NCBI RefSeq assembly: GCF_035645195.1
Contig: NZ_DASQNA010000041.1
Coordinates: 1-64,000 of the forward strand
Reading direction: 5' to 3'
Source: Paenibacillus sp.
GTDB taxonomy: Bacteria > Bacillota > Bacilli > Paenibacillales > YIM-B00363
DNA length: 64,000 nucleotides
In this document: piece by piece, positions 15,101 through 24,752 of the stretch
Layout of the letters: each line of letters opens with the position of its first letter
Position numbering within the stretch: position 1 is the stretch's first letter
Position numbers and translations under genes: made by a program
The notes under the pieces: generated by a model
Told to the model about the DNA's origin: nothing
The model's input: only the letters and a program-made list of their open reading frames with translations
The model's database searches: none

Positions 15101-17623
15101 TTACTCCCGCGCAAGGACGAGGACGACGCTGGCGAGCGGGGGGACGACGGCTTCGGCCCCTTCGAACGAGTCGATCGGTTCTGCCGACGCCCGCTCGCCG
15201 TCGCATAGGACGCTCCACGCTCCGGCGTCGGGCAGCGGCAGCGCCGCAGCGCACCGTCCCGCGTTATGGGCGACGAAGTACAGGCGATTGTCGCCGCTCG
15301 GCGGCGACAGCGTGTACGCGATGACGTACGGCGGCGTGTCGACGATGCGAAGCGAGGTTCGCACGAGCTCCGCGGTCGGCAGACGGAACGCCGCGTGCGC
15401 GCGGCGCAGGGCGATCAGCCCGCGGACGTAGTCGACGTCGCCTCGGAACCGTTCGGCTCGCCGCCAATCGAGCCGGTTGACGGCGTCGGGCGATCGGTAG
15501 CTGTTGTGCTCGCCGCCCTTCGTGCGGAACCATTCTTGCCCGGCGTGCAGCAGCGGGATCCCCTGCGAGGTGAAGAGCACCGACGCCGCGAGGCGCTGCA
15601 TCGCGCGACGCGCCGATTCGTCGTCGTCCGCGTTGGAGCTCACGAGTTTATCCCACAGCGTATGATTGTCGTGCACCTCGGCGTAATTGATCGTCTGTTC
15701 GGGCTCGAGCGCATGGCCGTCGATGCCGCGGCCGTACTCGATGCCGCCGACGATCCCGATCCAGACGTCATGCGCCCGCGCGCCTTCGCCGCTGACGAAG
15801 CCGCGCTCCTCCGCGTAGAAGACGCCGCCGCGAATGCCGTCCCGGAACCGGTCGTGGAAGAAGCCGACGCGGGGGACGGCCCGGGCGTTCGGCAGCGACG
15901 CCTTCCGCTCCTCGGGCAGCGGGGTGTCGAGCACCCAGCCCTCGCCGTATACCAGAATCGTCGGGTCGATCCGGTCGAGCCTCTCGCGCACGGCCCGCAT
16001 CGTCTCGACGTCATGAATGCCCATCAGATCGAACCGGAAGCCGTCGACATGGTACGATTCCGCCCAATAGGCGACGCAATCGACGATGAGCTTGCGCATC
16101 ATCGCGCGCTCCGACGCGGTGTCGTTGCCGACGCCGGTGCCGTTCGCCGGCGTCCCGTCCGGCCGGAAGCGGAAGTAATAGCCGGGGACGAGCCGCTCGA
16201 GCGACGAGCGGAGCAGCGAAAATTGGTGGTTGTACACGACGTCGAGCGACACTCGGATGCCGCGGCGGTGGAAGGCGGCGACGAGCGCCTTCAGCTCGCG
16301 AAGGCGGACGGCCGGATCATACGGATCCGTCGCGTAAGAGCCCTCCGGCGCGAACCAATGGGCGGGGTCGTACCCCCAATTGTAGGCCCGTGCCGGATCC
16401 GTCTCGTCGACGGAGACGAAGTCGGCGACCGGCAGCAGCTGCACGTGCGTGACGCCGAGCGACGTGACGTAGTCGAGGCCGGTCGCGAAACCGTCCGGCG
16501 TGCGCGTCCCGCCTTCGGCGAGGCCGGCGTACGTTCCGGGCCGCGCGGCGCCGCTGTCCGGATGCACCGTGGCGTCTCGCACGTGCAGCTCGTAGAGGAC
16601 GGCGTCGGTCGGCGCTCCGAAGGGCGGCCGGACGTCCGCCGCCCAGCCGTCCGGCTCGGCGCGCGCCGGATCGACGACGGCGCCGAGCCGGCCGTTCGCC
16701 GACACGGCACGGGCGTACGGGTCGACGGCTTCGCGCCATTCGTCGTCGATCCACACTTTATATGTATAGAAGAGCGAGTGGCAGTCCCCTTCGAGCCGGA
16801 TCGTCCATGTGCCGTTCGCCGACGGCTCCATCGGGCGCTCTTCGCCCGCCGCCGCGTCGGCCGCGCGGTAGATGACCAGACTCGCCCGTTCGGCGGTCGG
16901 CGCCCACAGCCGGAACGACGTCGCCTCGGGGGCGTACGCCGCGCCCAAATCGTCGCCGTCGTAGACGAAGCGCCGCTCGAACTCGGGCGAGTCGAACATG
17001 CCGCGCAGCGATACGGCCGCTTCCGGCACGCCCGGCAGGCGGACGGCGTACCGTTCGCCGACGTCGAGTGGCTCGGCCGTGAGGGCGCGGAACGTCCGCG
17101 CGCCCAGGGGAACGACGCCGCGCAGCGGAATCAGGCGGCCGCAGGCGGCGCGGCGGACGTCCAGCGCCGCCGCGGCTGCCGCCTCGTCCATGCCGTCCGG
17201 CAGCCGATTGAGCCGCACGTCCACCGCATGCGGCGACGTCATCATGGCCTCGACGATGCGCCGCCGCCGCCGCGCGTAAGCGAGCGCCCGCTCCGCCCGC
17301 GTATACATACGCTCGTCGCCCTCGACGATCCACACTTCGGCGACGCCTCGCTCGTCGACCTCTTCCACGTACCGGTCGTCGAATTCCCGCTCGGCCCAAA
17401 GCTCTTCCGCGGTCGAACGCCGCAGCAGCAAACCGATGCGCGTGACGCCCGACATATGCTCCAAACGGCAATGCGCCGTCGCTCCGAAATCGTCCCGTTC
17501 CTCGAACGGGAACGAAGCGCCTTCCCGGCCTTCCGGCCATGCCCACGCGTTCCAACCGCCGTACGTTTCGTCGAACCGATAATAGTGCACGATCAGCGTC
17601 GCGCGCTCCGTCTGGATGAACAT
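15101..17623 (-). CDS. pulA: Type I pullulanase
   Basis: An 840-residue GH13 enzyme that hydrolyses alpha-1,6 bonds of pullulan and starch. The start (LIVHYYRFDETYGGWNAWAW) resembles a CBM41/PUD starch-binding domain, followed by a CBM48-like region (TSFRLWAPTAERASLV). The catalytic domain has the type I hallmark YNWGYDPAHW, region I DVVYNH, the nucleophile Asp in GFRFDLMGI, the acid Glu in VYGEGW and Asp in VHDNHTLWD. No signal peptide is seen, so an intracellular role is likely. The ATG at 17623 with GCGAGGG upstream was chosen; an in-frame extension to 17893 lacks family similarity. Confidence 0.93.
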   Translation of the reverse strand: MFIQTERATLIVHYYRFDETYGGWNAWAWPEGREGASFPFEERDDFGATAHCRLEHMSGVTRIGLLLRRSTAEELWAEREFDDRYVEEVDERGVAEVWIVEGDERMYTRAERALAYARRRRRIVEAMMTSPHAVDVRLNRLPDGMDEAAAAAALDVRRAACGRLIPLRGVVPLGARTFRALTAEPLDVGERYAVRLPGVPEAAVSLRGMFDSPEFERRFVYDGDDLGAAYAPEATSFRLWAPTAERASLVIYRAADAAAGEERPMEPSANGTWTIRLEGDCHSLFYTYKVWIDDEWREAVDPYARAVSANGRLGAVVDPARAEPDGWAADVRPPFGAPTDAVLYELHVRDATVHPDSGAARPGTYAGLAEGGTRTPDGFATGLDYVTSLGVTHVQLLPVADFVSVDETDPARAYNWGYDPAHWFAPEGSYATDPYDPAVRLRELKALVAAFHRRGIRVSLDVVYNHQFSLLRSSLERLVPGYYFRFRPDGTPANGTGVGNDTASERAMMRKLIVDCVAYWAESYHVDGFRFDLMGIHDVETMRAVRERLDRIDPTILVYGEGWVLDTPLPEERKASLPNARAVPRVGFFHDRFRDGIRGGVFYAEERGFVSGEGARAHDVWIGIVGGIEYGRGIDGHALEPEQTINYAEVHDNHTLWDKLVSSNADDDESARRAMQRLAASVLFTSQGIPLLHAGQEWFRTKGGEHNSYRSPDAVNRLDWRRAERFRGDVDYVRGLIALRRAHAAFRLPTAELVRTSLRIVDTPPYVIAYTLSPPSGDNRLYFVAHNAGRCAAALPLPDAGAWSVLCDGERASAEPIDSFEGAEAVVPPLASVVLVLARE

Positions 17624-17774
17624 GCTGCCGAATCCCTCGCTTTGTCGTTGCAGTCTAAGTTCGTACCTTAATATTGTAAGCGAACGTCCGGCGTCTGGCA
17701 GCCTCCATTTTTCAAAACGCGGCCAGTTTATGATATCGTAGGAAGAGACAAGCGCTTGAAAAGGAGGATGCTTT

Positions 17775-18461
17775 ATGCGAATTACTTTTCTGGGACATTC
17801 CGGACTGCTGGTGGAAGCAGGCGGCAAACGCGTCGCGATCGATCCGTTCCTTACCGGCAACCCGATGGCGGCGATGCGGGCCGAGCAGCTCAAGGTGGAC
17901 GGCGTCGTGCTGACGCACGGACACGGCGATCACGCGTCCGACGCGGCGAAAATCGCGGCGGAATGCGGCTGCCGCATCGTGGCCGCGGTCGAGCTGGCGG
18001 GCATCTTGGCGCGCAAAGGGGTGCAGACGGTCGGCATGAACCTCGGCGGCACGTACGAGTGGGACGGTATCCGAGTGAAGCTGACGCCGGCTCTCCACAG
18101 CTCGTCGTACGAAGACGGCGACCAGGTGCTGTACGCCGGTCCCGCTTGCGGCGCGCTGCTGACGATCGGCGGCAAGACGCTGTACCATACGGGCGACACG
18201 GCGCTGTTCTCGGACCTGAAGCTGATCGGGGAGCGGCACCGGATCGACGTCGCCGCGCTGCCGATCGGGGACCACTTCACGATGGGGCCGGACGACGCGC
18301 TGGATGCGGCGGCGTGGATCGGCGCGAAGCGAGTGATCCCGCTGCATTACGATACGTTCCCGATGATTCGGCAGGACGGCGCGGCGTTCGCGGCGAGGCT
18401 CGCGGAACGCGGCATCGACGGTTATCCGCTGAAGCCGGGGGAGACGCTGACGATCGAATAA
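17775..18461 (+). CDS. Metallo-beta-lactamase-fold hydrolase (UPF0173)
   Basis: A 228-residue cytosolic hydrolase. The metal site is visible as VVLTHGHGDHASDA (HxHxDH, about residues 45-58), a later YHTGDTALF aspartate, and the terminal IPLHYDTFP histidine. This set is typical of the UPF0173/YtkL group, predicted metal-dependent hydrolases of unknown substrate. An AAGGAGGATG ribosome site precedes the ATG. Confidence 0.87.
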   Translation: MRITFLGHSGLLVEAGGKRVAIDPFLTGNPMAAMRAEQLKVDGVVLTHGHGDHASDAAKIAAECGCRIVAAVELAGILARKGVQTVGMNLGGTYEWDGIRVKLTPALHSSSYEDGDQVLYAGPACGALLTIGGKTLYHTGDTALFSDLKLIGERHRIDVAALPIGDHFTMGPDDALDAAAWIGAKRVIPLHYDTFPMIRQDGAAFAARLAERGIDGYPLKPGETLTIE

Positions 18462-18516
18462 CGCGTACGGAATCAGTCATTTCCAATAGAGAAAACAAAC
18501 ATGCGGGGTGCCGCGG

Positions 18517-19416
18517 ATGGCGGAGAAGATCGGACTGGTATTGGAAGGCGGCGGCATGCGCGGCGTCTATACGGGCGGCGTGCTGGAGACGTTCATGGAG
18601 GCGTCGTTCTTCGCCCCGTACGTTATCGGCGTATCGGCGGGCGCCTGCAACGCGGTGTCGTATTTAACAAGGCAGAAGGGGAGGAACCGGCGGGTGACGA
18701 TCGACTACGTCGATCGGCCGGATTACCTCAGCTTCCGCAATTGGCTGCTTCGCGGCAGCATGTTCGGCATGGACTTCATCTTTCATCGCATTCCGAACGA
18801 GCTCGACCCGCTCGACTTCGACGCGCTGTTCGCCATAACCGAAACGTTCGTCGTCGGCACGACCGACCCGGAGACGGGAAAACCGGCATATTACGCGAAC
18901 GACGTTTGGTCCCGCGACCGCGAGTCGTTCGCGAGCGTGTTGAAGGCGTCCAGCAGTTTGCCGTTCTTCTCGCCGCCCGTTCCCGTGGAGGGCCGGCTGC
19001 AGTTCGACGGCGGCGTCGCGGACCCGATTCCCGCGGCGCGGGCGCTCGAGGACGGCTGCGACCGGATCGTCGTCGTGCTGACGAAGGATCGGTCGTATCG
19101 GATCAAGCCGTTCAAGCGGAAGCGCCTCGCCTCCTGGTGGTATCGCCGGTTTCCGCAGCTCGTGGCGGCGATGGAACGACGGGAGCGCGTATATAACGAG
19201 TCGATGGCGCTCGTGCGGCGGCTCGAGGCGGAAGGGCGCGCGTTCGTCGTGCAGCCGTCGCGGCTGCTGCCCGTCGGGCGAATGGAGAAGGATAAAGCGC
19301 TGCTCGGACAGCTGTACGCGCTCGGGGAATCGGACGCCGCCGAGGCGATGCCGAAGCTGCTGGCGTGGCTTGCGTCGGCGCCCGGCGCGGCGAACGCGGG
19401 AACAACGAAACCATGA
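18517..19416 (+). CDS. Patatin-like phospholipase
   Basis: A 299-residue patatin-family lipase. All three catalytic features are present: oxyanion loop LEGGGMRGVYTGG (about residues 8-20), nucleophile Ser in GVSAGACNA, and the dyad Asp in FDGGVADP. The C-terminal third is poorly conserved. The ATG at 18517 has GGGGTG six bases upstream and was preferred to the GTG at 18508. Relatives such as YjjU act on phospholipids; the true substrate is unknown. Confidence 0.85.
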   Translation: MAEKIGLVLEGGGMRGVYTGGVLETFMEASFFAPYVIGVSAGACNAVSYLTRQKGRNRRVTIDYVDRPDYLSFRNWLLRGSMFGMDFIFHRIPNELDPLDFDALFAITETFVVGTTDPETGKPAYYANDVWSRDRESFASVLKASSSLPFFSPPVPVEGRLQFDGGVADPIPAARALEDGCDRIVVVLTKDRSYRIKPFKRKRLASWWYRRFPQLVAAMERRERVYNESMALVRRLEAEGRAFVVQPSRLLPVGRMEKDKALLGQLYALGESDAAEAMPKLLAWLASAPGAANAGTTKP

Positions 19417-19475
19417 AAAAAAACCTTGCTTCTTGGAACGGCTTCATGGGCCGCTCCGAAGAGCAAGGTTTTTTC
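19417..19475. terminator. Bidirectional terminator
   Basis: AAAACCTTGCT and AGCAAGGTTTTTT enclose an inner imperfect stem (CGGCTTCATGGGCCG). Runs of A and T on both sides make it work for the patatin gene and possibly for the converging ABC-2 operon. Confidence 0.85.
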
Positions 19476-19500
19476 TTTGCCCGGCGCCCGGCGAACGAGA

Positions 19501-20502
19501 TTACCGGGAACGAATTTCCTGCCGCATAAACCCGAGGTACGAAATGCCGAAGCAGATGAGCGTCGCGGCGACGAGCGCCGTCAGCTGCGGCCAGACGAGC
19601 AGGAGGCTCTGGCCGAGCGGCAGCGGGCTCGGAATCGCGCCGACCGCCTGCTCCATCGTGAGGAAACCGCTGATCGTGCGCATTTCCGGCACGAGAAGCG
19701 TGCTGGTCGCCTCTTGGAACAGCGCGTTCGGACTGAGCCGCAGGAGCCATTGCTGCCACATCGCCTGCGCGTATTCCGTCTGCGGCGCCAATGCGCCGAC
19801 CAAGACGTTCACGAGGATCGGGTAGAACAGGACGAAGAAAATCCACAGCCCGAGCCCCGCGAGCGCCGACGTCGCCGCGCCCCGCATCCGAACCGAGAAC
19901 AAGATGGAGAGGTTCAGCCAGAAGGCGACGTACACGACGGATGCGATCAGGAACAGAAACATGCGGGCGAACTGCTCCGGCGTCGGCGGAATGCCCGTCG
20001 CGCGAATGCCGAGCGCCATGACGAGGAAGCCCATCGCGACGAACAGCGTGCCGACGATGGCGAGCGACGCGACGAACTTCGCGTTCAGAATATAGTCGCG
20101 CGGCACCGGCTGCGCGAGCGTTCGGCTCAGCGTGCCGCGGCTGCGCTCGTTCTGGATCGCGTCGAAGCCCATGCCGATGCCGAGCAGCGGTCCGAGGAAG
20201 CCGACGAACGTAATGAAGGACGGAATCGTGCCGTCGGTCGCGGTGAACAGCTTCAGGAACAGAAACTGCTTCACCGATTCCTCGAGCTCCGCGTTCCGGT
20301 CGAGCCCGTTCAGCACCGCGTAAATCGAGGCGATGCAGGTAAGGCCCACGAGCAGCAGCAAAATGTTCGTCCGCCAGCTATGAATATGGTCGGACAGCTC
20401 TTTGCGCACCATCGCGTAGAACGGATGGTACGTGACGTCCCGTTCGGGCGCCGCGAGCTTCGCCCGGAGCGTTTCGAACCATACGGCGACCGGTTTGCTC
20501 AT
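19501..20502 (-). CDS. ABC-2 type transporter permease
   Basis: A 333-residue membrane protein with about six hydrophobic segments and a soluble loop containing the ERSRGTLSRTLAQPVPRDYIL motif, a mark of NosY/NatB-like ABC-2 permeases. It overlaps the upstream ATPase gene by four bases. With the ATPase and the NEW3-domain protein it forms a three-gene exporter or membrane-remodelling unit of unknown substrate. Confidence 0.82.
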   Translation of the reverse strand: MSKPVAVWFETLRAKLAAPERDVTYHPFYAMVRKELSDHIHSWRTNILLLLVGLTCIASIYAVLNGLDRNAELEESVKQFLFLKLFTATDGTIPSFITFVGFLGPLLGIGMGFDAIQNERSRGTLSRTLAQPVPRDYILNAKFVASLAIVGTLFVAMGFLVMALGIRATGIPPTPEQFARMFLFLIASVVYVAFWLNLSILFSVRMRGAATSALAGLGLWIFFVLFYPILVNVLVGALAPQTEYAQAMWQQWLLRLSPNALFQEATSTLLVPEMRTISGFLTMEQAVGAIPSPLPLGQSLLLVWPQLTALVAATLICFGISYLGFMRQEIRSR

Positions 20503-21449
20503 GCGGTGCCCCTCCCTTCGAAGTAGCGGTGGTAAATTTCATCCAAGCCGAAATGTTTGCGCTTCAGCTCCCGGAGCGCCGCGCCCCGTCCGACGACGAC
20601 GCGGGCGATGTCCGCCGTCGCGTCGCGCTCGGCGTCGACGAGAATCGTTCCGTTCTCGACCTCCGCGCGGGTGACGCCCTCGACGGCGCGAATGTCCGCG
20701 AGCAGCTCGTCGTCGACCGGATCGGCCTGCGCCTCGATGCGGATCAGCTCCTCGCCGAACAACGAGCGCGACAGCTCCGCGATGCCGCCGAGTCCGACGA
20801 GCTTGCCTTTGACGAACAGCCCGACCCGGTCGCAAATCGACTGCACCTGATGGAGGTGGTGGGAGGAGAGCAGCACCGTCATTTGCCGCTCCCGCGACAG
20901 CGTCAGAATCAGATCCAGCAGCTGCCGCATCCCTTCCGGGTCGAGGCCGAGCGTCGGCTCGTCGAGAATCATCACTTCGGGCTCTTTCATCAGCACGTCG
21001 GCGAGGCCGAGGCGCTGCCGCATCCCGCGGGAATAGGCGCCGACCGGCTTATCGGCCGCATCCGAGAGGCCGACGCGCTCGATCCAGCGCTCCGCCCGCG
21101 CGCGCGCCTCGAATTCGGACAGCCGGTTCAGGCGCGCCGTATACATCAGATTTTCGAATCCGGTCCGATCTTCGTAGAAGCCGACGTCGTCGGGCAGGTA
21201 GCCGACCTTGCGCTTCACTTCGATGGACTGGCGCACCGAGTCGAGACCGCAGATGCTTACCTTGCCGGACGTCGGCTCCGACAGCCCGAGCAGCATCAGA
21301 ATCGTCGTCGATTTGCCGGCGCCGTTCGGCCCGAGCAGGCCGAAAATTTCGCCCGGATAAATCGACAGATTCAGGTCGTCGACCGCCTTGTAGTCGCCGT
21401 ACTGCTTCGTGACGTGATTCAGCCGGATGATCGGTTCCCGCGCCGTCAT
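20499..21449 (-). CDS. ABC transporter ATPase (CcmA/NosF-like)
   Basis: A 316-residue ABC ATPase: Walker A GLLGPNGAGKSTT (about residues 37-49), signature YSRGMRQRLGLADVL, Walker B EVMILDEPTLGLDP, plus the C-terminal regulatory extension (about 90 residues) common in drug and gliding-type exporters. It starts three bases after the NEW3-protein gene ends and overlaps the permease gene by four bases, so the order is NEW3 protein, ATPase, permease. Confidence 0.88.
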   Translation of the reverse strand: MTAREPIIRLNHVTKQYGDYKAVDDLNLSIYPGEIFGLLGPNGAGKSTTILMLLGLSEPTSGKVSICGLDSVRQSIEVKRKVGYLPDDVGFYEDRTGFENLMYTARLNRLSEFEARARAERWIERVGLSDAADKPVGAYSRGMRQRLGLADVLMKEPEVMILDEPTLGLDPEGMRQLLDLILTLSRERQMTVLLSSHHLHQVQSICDRVGLFVKGKLVGLGGIAELSRSLFGEELIRIEAQADPVDDELLADIRAVEGVTRAEVENGTILVDAERDATADIARVVVGRGAALRELKRKHFGLDEIYHRYFEGRGTA

Positions 21450-21452
21450 CGC

Positions 21453-22607
21453 TTATCGCCTCCCGTACTTCCGGAACAGGTAGGCGAGCCCGCCGGCGAC
21501 GGCGACGATGATCAGAATGCCGAACCAGCCCCAGATGACGGAGGTTTTCACGGCGACGCGGAACTGCGCATCGGACGACGCTTCCGGCGCGGACGCGGTC
21601 ACGCTGACGACGTAGTCGCCGGCGAGCGCGGTGTCGGACGACGTCATCGTCGCCACGACTGTACGGGATTCGCCCGGCGGGATCGCGTCGATCGTCGCCG
21701 GCTCGAATTCGACCGTCCAGTCGATCGGCGTGCTGGAGGAGAGATTGACGTCGCGCAGCTCGACGGTGCCGGTATTTTTGACGAGCAGCTCGAGCTTCTT
21801 CTCGCGGCCGGCCGTAATGTCCGTGCTGAGCAGACCCGACGGCGTCGTCAGCTCCACGTCGTAGCTGCCGATGATGGCGGTTTCCAGCTCGAGCCTCGCG
21901 TTAGAGGAATTCGTCTCGGCGACGATCGGAATCGTGTACGTGCCGGCTTCGATTTGCTCCGGCGGATCGACTTTGACCGAGATCGTTTCGGTCGCGCCCG
22001 CGTCGACATCGACGGAGGAGACGCGCTCCCCTGAGACGGTGAACGACACTTCCCAGCCGGCGCCCGGCGTTTCGGCCCGGAGCGCGTACATTTGCTGCTC
22101 CGCCGTCCGGTTGCGCAGCGACACGCTGTAGGTGAACGAAGCATCGGCATGACCTTCGATGTTCGGCGTCTCCGTCGTCAGTTCCGATTCATAGATGCCT
22201 TGCTCGGTCACTTCGATCGAAAGCGGCAGCGCATTGCCGTTCCCCGCCGAGAGCGTGAACCGGTAGACGCCTCGTTCGACCTGCAGCGGCACGTCGACGT
22301 CGAGCGTCGCCGTGACGGACCCGTCCGGCTTGACGGCCACTTGCCGGGCGTTCTTGCCGCCGCTCGTCAGCTCGTACGTCCAGCCGTCCGGCAGTCCGTC
22401 GACCGACAGCGAAGCGGTTTGGATGACGTCGGTGTTGTTGATCAATTCGACGCTGTGGGTGACCGACTCGCCCGGCGTCACGGCGATGGAAGGCTGGGCG
22501 ACGTACAGCGTCAGTTCCCCGGCGGCCTTCGCGGATCCGACGGGCAGCAGCGCGGCGAGAAGGAGCGAGCCCGTCAGCATCCATGTCAACGATTTTTTCT
22601 TTCTCAC
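21453..22607 (-). CDS. Secreted, membrane-anchored NEW3-domain protein
   Basis: A 384-residue protein with a signal peptide (RKKK, then a hydrophobic stretch ending SAKA), about three repeated Ig-like NEW3 domains (each with a VxPGES or pattern such as DPPEQIEAGTYTIPI), and a C-terminal membrane helix (about 357-378) ending FRKYGRR. Such proteins occur next to ABC-2 exporters and probably work with them at the outer face. The GTG at 22607 has AGGAGGGT eight bases upstream; longer in-frame extensions are unsupported. Confidence 0.8.
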   Translation of the reverse strand: MRKKKSLTWMLTGSLLLAALLPVGSAKAAGELTLYVAQPSIAVTPGESVTHSVELINNTDVIQTASLSVDGLPDGWTYELTSGGKNARQVAVKPDGSVTATLDVDVPLQVERGVYRFTLSAGNGNALPLSIEVTEQGIYESELTTETPNIEGHADASFTYSVSLRNRTAEQQMYALRAETPGAGWEVSFTVSGERVSSVDVDAGATETISVKVDPPEQIEAGTYTIPIVAETNSSNARLELETAIIGSYDVELTTPSGLLSTDITAGREKKLELLVKNTGTVELRDVNLSSSTPIDWTVEFEPATIDAIPPGESRTVVATMTSSDTALAGDYVVSVTASAPEASSDAQFRVAVKTSVIWGWFGILIIVAVAGGLAYLFRKYGRR

Positions 22608-22809
22608 GTTTGGAACCCTCCTTGAACTGGCTTGGAAAATTTTCGATTTCGATAGTAGGGGAAAAACCTGAAAAAAAGCTGAAAGGAATCTTAAAAAAAA
22701 GTAAAATGTGACGGTTCTGTGTCGGCCGCGAACGCGCGTATCGTATGGTAATAAGGGAGGGAACGGCTGGAAGAAAAGCGATTTAGGCGATTTCGGGACT
22801 GGCGCTTTC

Positions 22810-22837
22810 TTGAAAACGCTTATATAATTCATATAAA
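22810..22837 (+). promoter_or_regulatory. acsA promoter with overlapping cre (CcpA) site
   Basis: TTGAAA (22810-22815), a 16-base spacer and TATAAA (22832-22837) make a sigma-A promoter. TGAAAACGCTTATA (22811-22824) fits the catabolite-responsive element consensus TGWAANCGNTNWCA at all but one position and covers the -35 box, so CcpA would block transcription on good sugars. A weaker half-like copy (ATAAAACGCTTACT) begins at 22831. Known acsA genes in Bacillus are CcpA-repressed, which agrees. The remaining gap 22608-22809 shows no gene. Confidence 0.7.
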
Positions 22838-22879
22838 ACGCTTACTTTACCAAGCGCGCATTCGAAAGGAGCGGAGACC

Positions 22880-24607
22880 ATGCAAGAAATGCACACTCAC
22901 GAATCGATTCCGAGCACAGGCAAGCCTTCCAATTTGGTGTCGTACGAGCAAACGTACGCTTCCTTCCGCTGGGAGGACATTCATGCCGAGTTCAGCTGGC
23001 ATACGACGGGCAACGTGAACATGGGCTACGAATTGATCGATAAGCATACGCTGACCGATCGCAAGGAGAAGACGGCGCTGCTGTACGTCGACGACGCCGG
23101 CACGCGCGCCTACACGTTCGAAGAGATGCGCAAGTTTTCGAACCGGTTCGGCAACGTGTTCCGGTCGCTCGGCGTCGCGAAAGGGGACCGCATTTTCTTC
23201 TTCATGCCGCGCACGCCGGAAATTTACGCCGGCATCGTAGGCGCGCTCAAAATCGGCGCGATCGTCGGCCCGTTGTTCGAAGCGTTCATGGAAGCCGCGG
23301 TGGAGGATCGTTTGGCGGACGCCGAAGCTTCGGTCATCGTCACGACGACGGCGCTCAAATCGCGCATTCCGAAGGAGCGTCTTCCTCATTTGAAGCACAT
23401 CGTGCTCATCGACGCGGCGGGCGATCTCGAAGATCGCGAAGTGGCGTACCAGCCGGCGATCGACGCGGCGTCCGACGAACTCGACATCGAATGGGTCGAT
23501 CTCGAGCATCCGATGATTTTGCACTACACGTCCGGTTCGACGGGGAAGCCGAAGGGCGTGCTGCACGTGCACGGCGCGATGCTGCAGCAGTACATTACCG
23601 GCCATTGGGTGCTCGATCTGCGCGAGGACGACATTTATTGGTGCACGGCCGACCCAGGCTGGGTGACGGGAACGTCGTACGGCATTTTCGCGCCGTGGCT
23701 GAACGGGGCAACCAACTTGATCCGCGGCGGCCGCTTCTCGGCCGACAAATGGTACGCGACGCTGCAGGACTATAAAGTGACGGTTTGGTACAGCGCGCCG
23801 ACCGCGTTCCGCATGCTGATGGCGGCGGGCGACGACGCGGTGGCGAAGTACGACTTGTCCAGCGTGCGGCATATTTTGTCCGTCGGCGAACCGCTCAACC
23901 CGGAAGTCATCCGTTGGGGGCTGAAGGTATACAACCAGCGCATTCATGACACGTGGTGGATGACGGAAACGGGCGCGCACATGATCGTCAACGTGCCTTG
24001 CATGGATATCCGTCCCGGCTCGATGGGCAAACCGATTCCGGGCGTCCAGGCCGCGATCATCGACGACGAGGGCAACGAATTGCCGCCGTATTCGCTCGGC
24101 AATCTCGCCATTCGCGCGGGCTGGCCGTCCATGATGCGCCGCATCTGGAACAACCCGGCGAAATACGAGGAGTATTTCCGCCTGAAGGGCTGGTACGTAT
24201 CCGGCGACTCCGCGTACATGGACGAAGACGGGTACTTCTGGTTCCAAGGCCGCGTCGACGACGTCATCAACACGTCCGGCGAGCGCGTCGGGCCGTTCGA
24301 GGTCGAAAGCAAGCTCGTCGAGCATCCGGCCGTCGCCGAAGCGGGCGTCATCGGCAAGCCGGACGCGCTGCGCGGCCAGATCATCAAAGCATTCGTTTCG
24401 CTGCGCGAAGGCTACGTCGAGACGCCGGAGCTGATCGAGGAGCTGAAGGCGCACGTGAAGACGGGACTCGCCGCCCACGCGGCGCCGCGCGAAATCGAAG
24501 TGATCGACAAGCTGCCGAAGACGCGCTCGGGCAAAATCATGCGCCGCGTGCTGAAGGCGAAGGAGCTGGGTCTGCCGCTCGGCGACTTGTCCACGATCGA
24601 GGACTAA
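22880..24607 (+). CDS. acsA: Acetyl-CoA synthetase (acetate--CoA ligase)
   Basis: A 575-residue adenylate-forming enzyme that activates acetate to acetyl-CoA. The P-loop-like motif YTSGSTGKPKG is at 216-226, TWWMTETGAHM near 356-366 and the hinge region GRVDDVINTSGERVGP near 460-475. The catalytic lysine, Lys552, lies in KTRSGKIMRR, the site that acetylation silences in this family. A AAAGGAG site precedes the ATG. The next gene is a sirtuin deacetylase that could reactivate it. Confidence 0.92.
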   Translation: MQEMHTHESIPSTGKPSNLVSYEQTYASFRWEDIHAEFSWHTTGNVNMGYELIDKHTLTDRKEKTALLYVDDAGTRAYTFEEMRKFSNRFGNVFRSLGVAKGDRIFFFMPRTPEIYAGIVGALKIGAIVGPLFEAFMEAAVEDRLADAEASVIVTTTALKSRIPKERLPHLKHIVLIDAAGDLEDREVAYQPAIDAASDELDIEWVDLEHPMILHYTSGSTGKPKGVLHVHGAMLQQYITGHWVLDLREDDIYWCTADPGWVTGTSYGIFAPWLNGATNLIRGGRFSADKWYATLQDYKVTVWYSAPTAFRMLMAAGDDAVAKYDLSSVRHILSVGEPLNPEVIRWGLKVYNQRIHDTWWMTETGAHMIVNVPCMDIRPGSMGKPIPGVQAAIIDDEGNELPPYSLGNLAIRAGWPSMMRRIWNNPAKYEEYFRLKGWYVSGDSAYMDEDGYFWFQGRVDDVINTSGERVGPFEVESKLVEHPAVAEAGVIGKPDALRGQIIKAFVSLREGYVETPELIEELKAHVKTGLAAHAAPREIEVIDKLPKTRSGKIMRRVLKAKELGLPLGDLSTIED

Positions 24608-24627
24608 TCGAATATTTTTTAGCTGCG

Positions 24628-24655
24628 AAGCGGGCCGCATGGCCCGCTTTTCGTT
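24628..24655 (+). terminator. Terminator after acsA
   Basis: AAGCGGGCC and GGCCCGCTT pair perfectly around a GCAT loop, followed by TTCGTTTT. It may be partial, allowing some read-through into the sirtuin gene about 100 bases further on. Confidence 0.75.
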
Positions 24656-24752
24656 TTGCGGCAAGACGGGGGCGAGTTGGGGTACAATGGAAAAGCGGGC
24701 CGCGCAGCGCGGGCTTGTTTTAAGTTTCGGCAAAGATCGAGGAGGCACGAGC

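Noticed and set aside
15266-17671. An 801-codon plus-strand frame opposite the pullulanase gene
   Set aside because: Composition is Arg- and Ala-rich with no motifs, while the minus strand shows complete pullulanase signatures.
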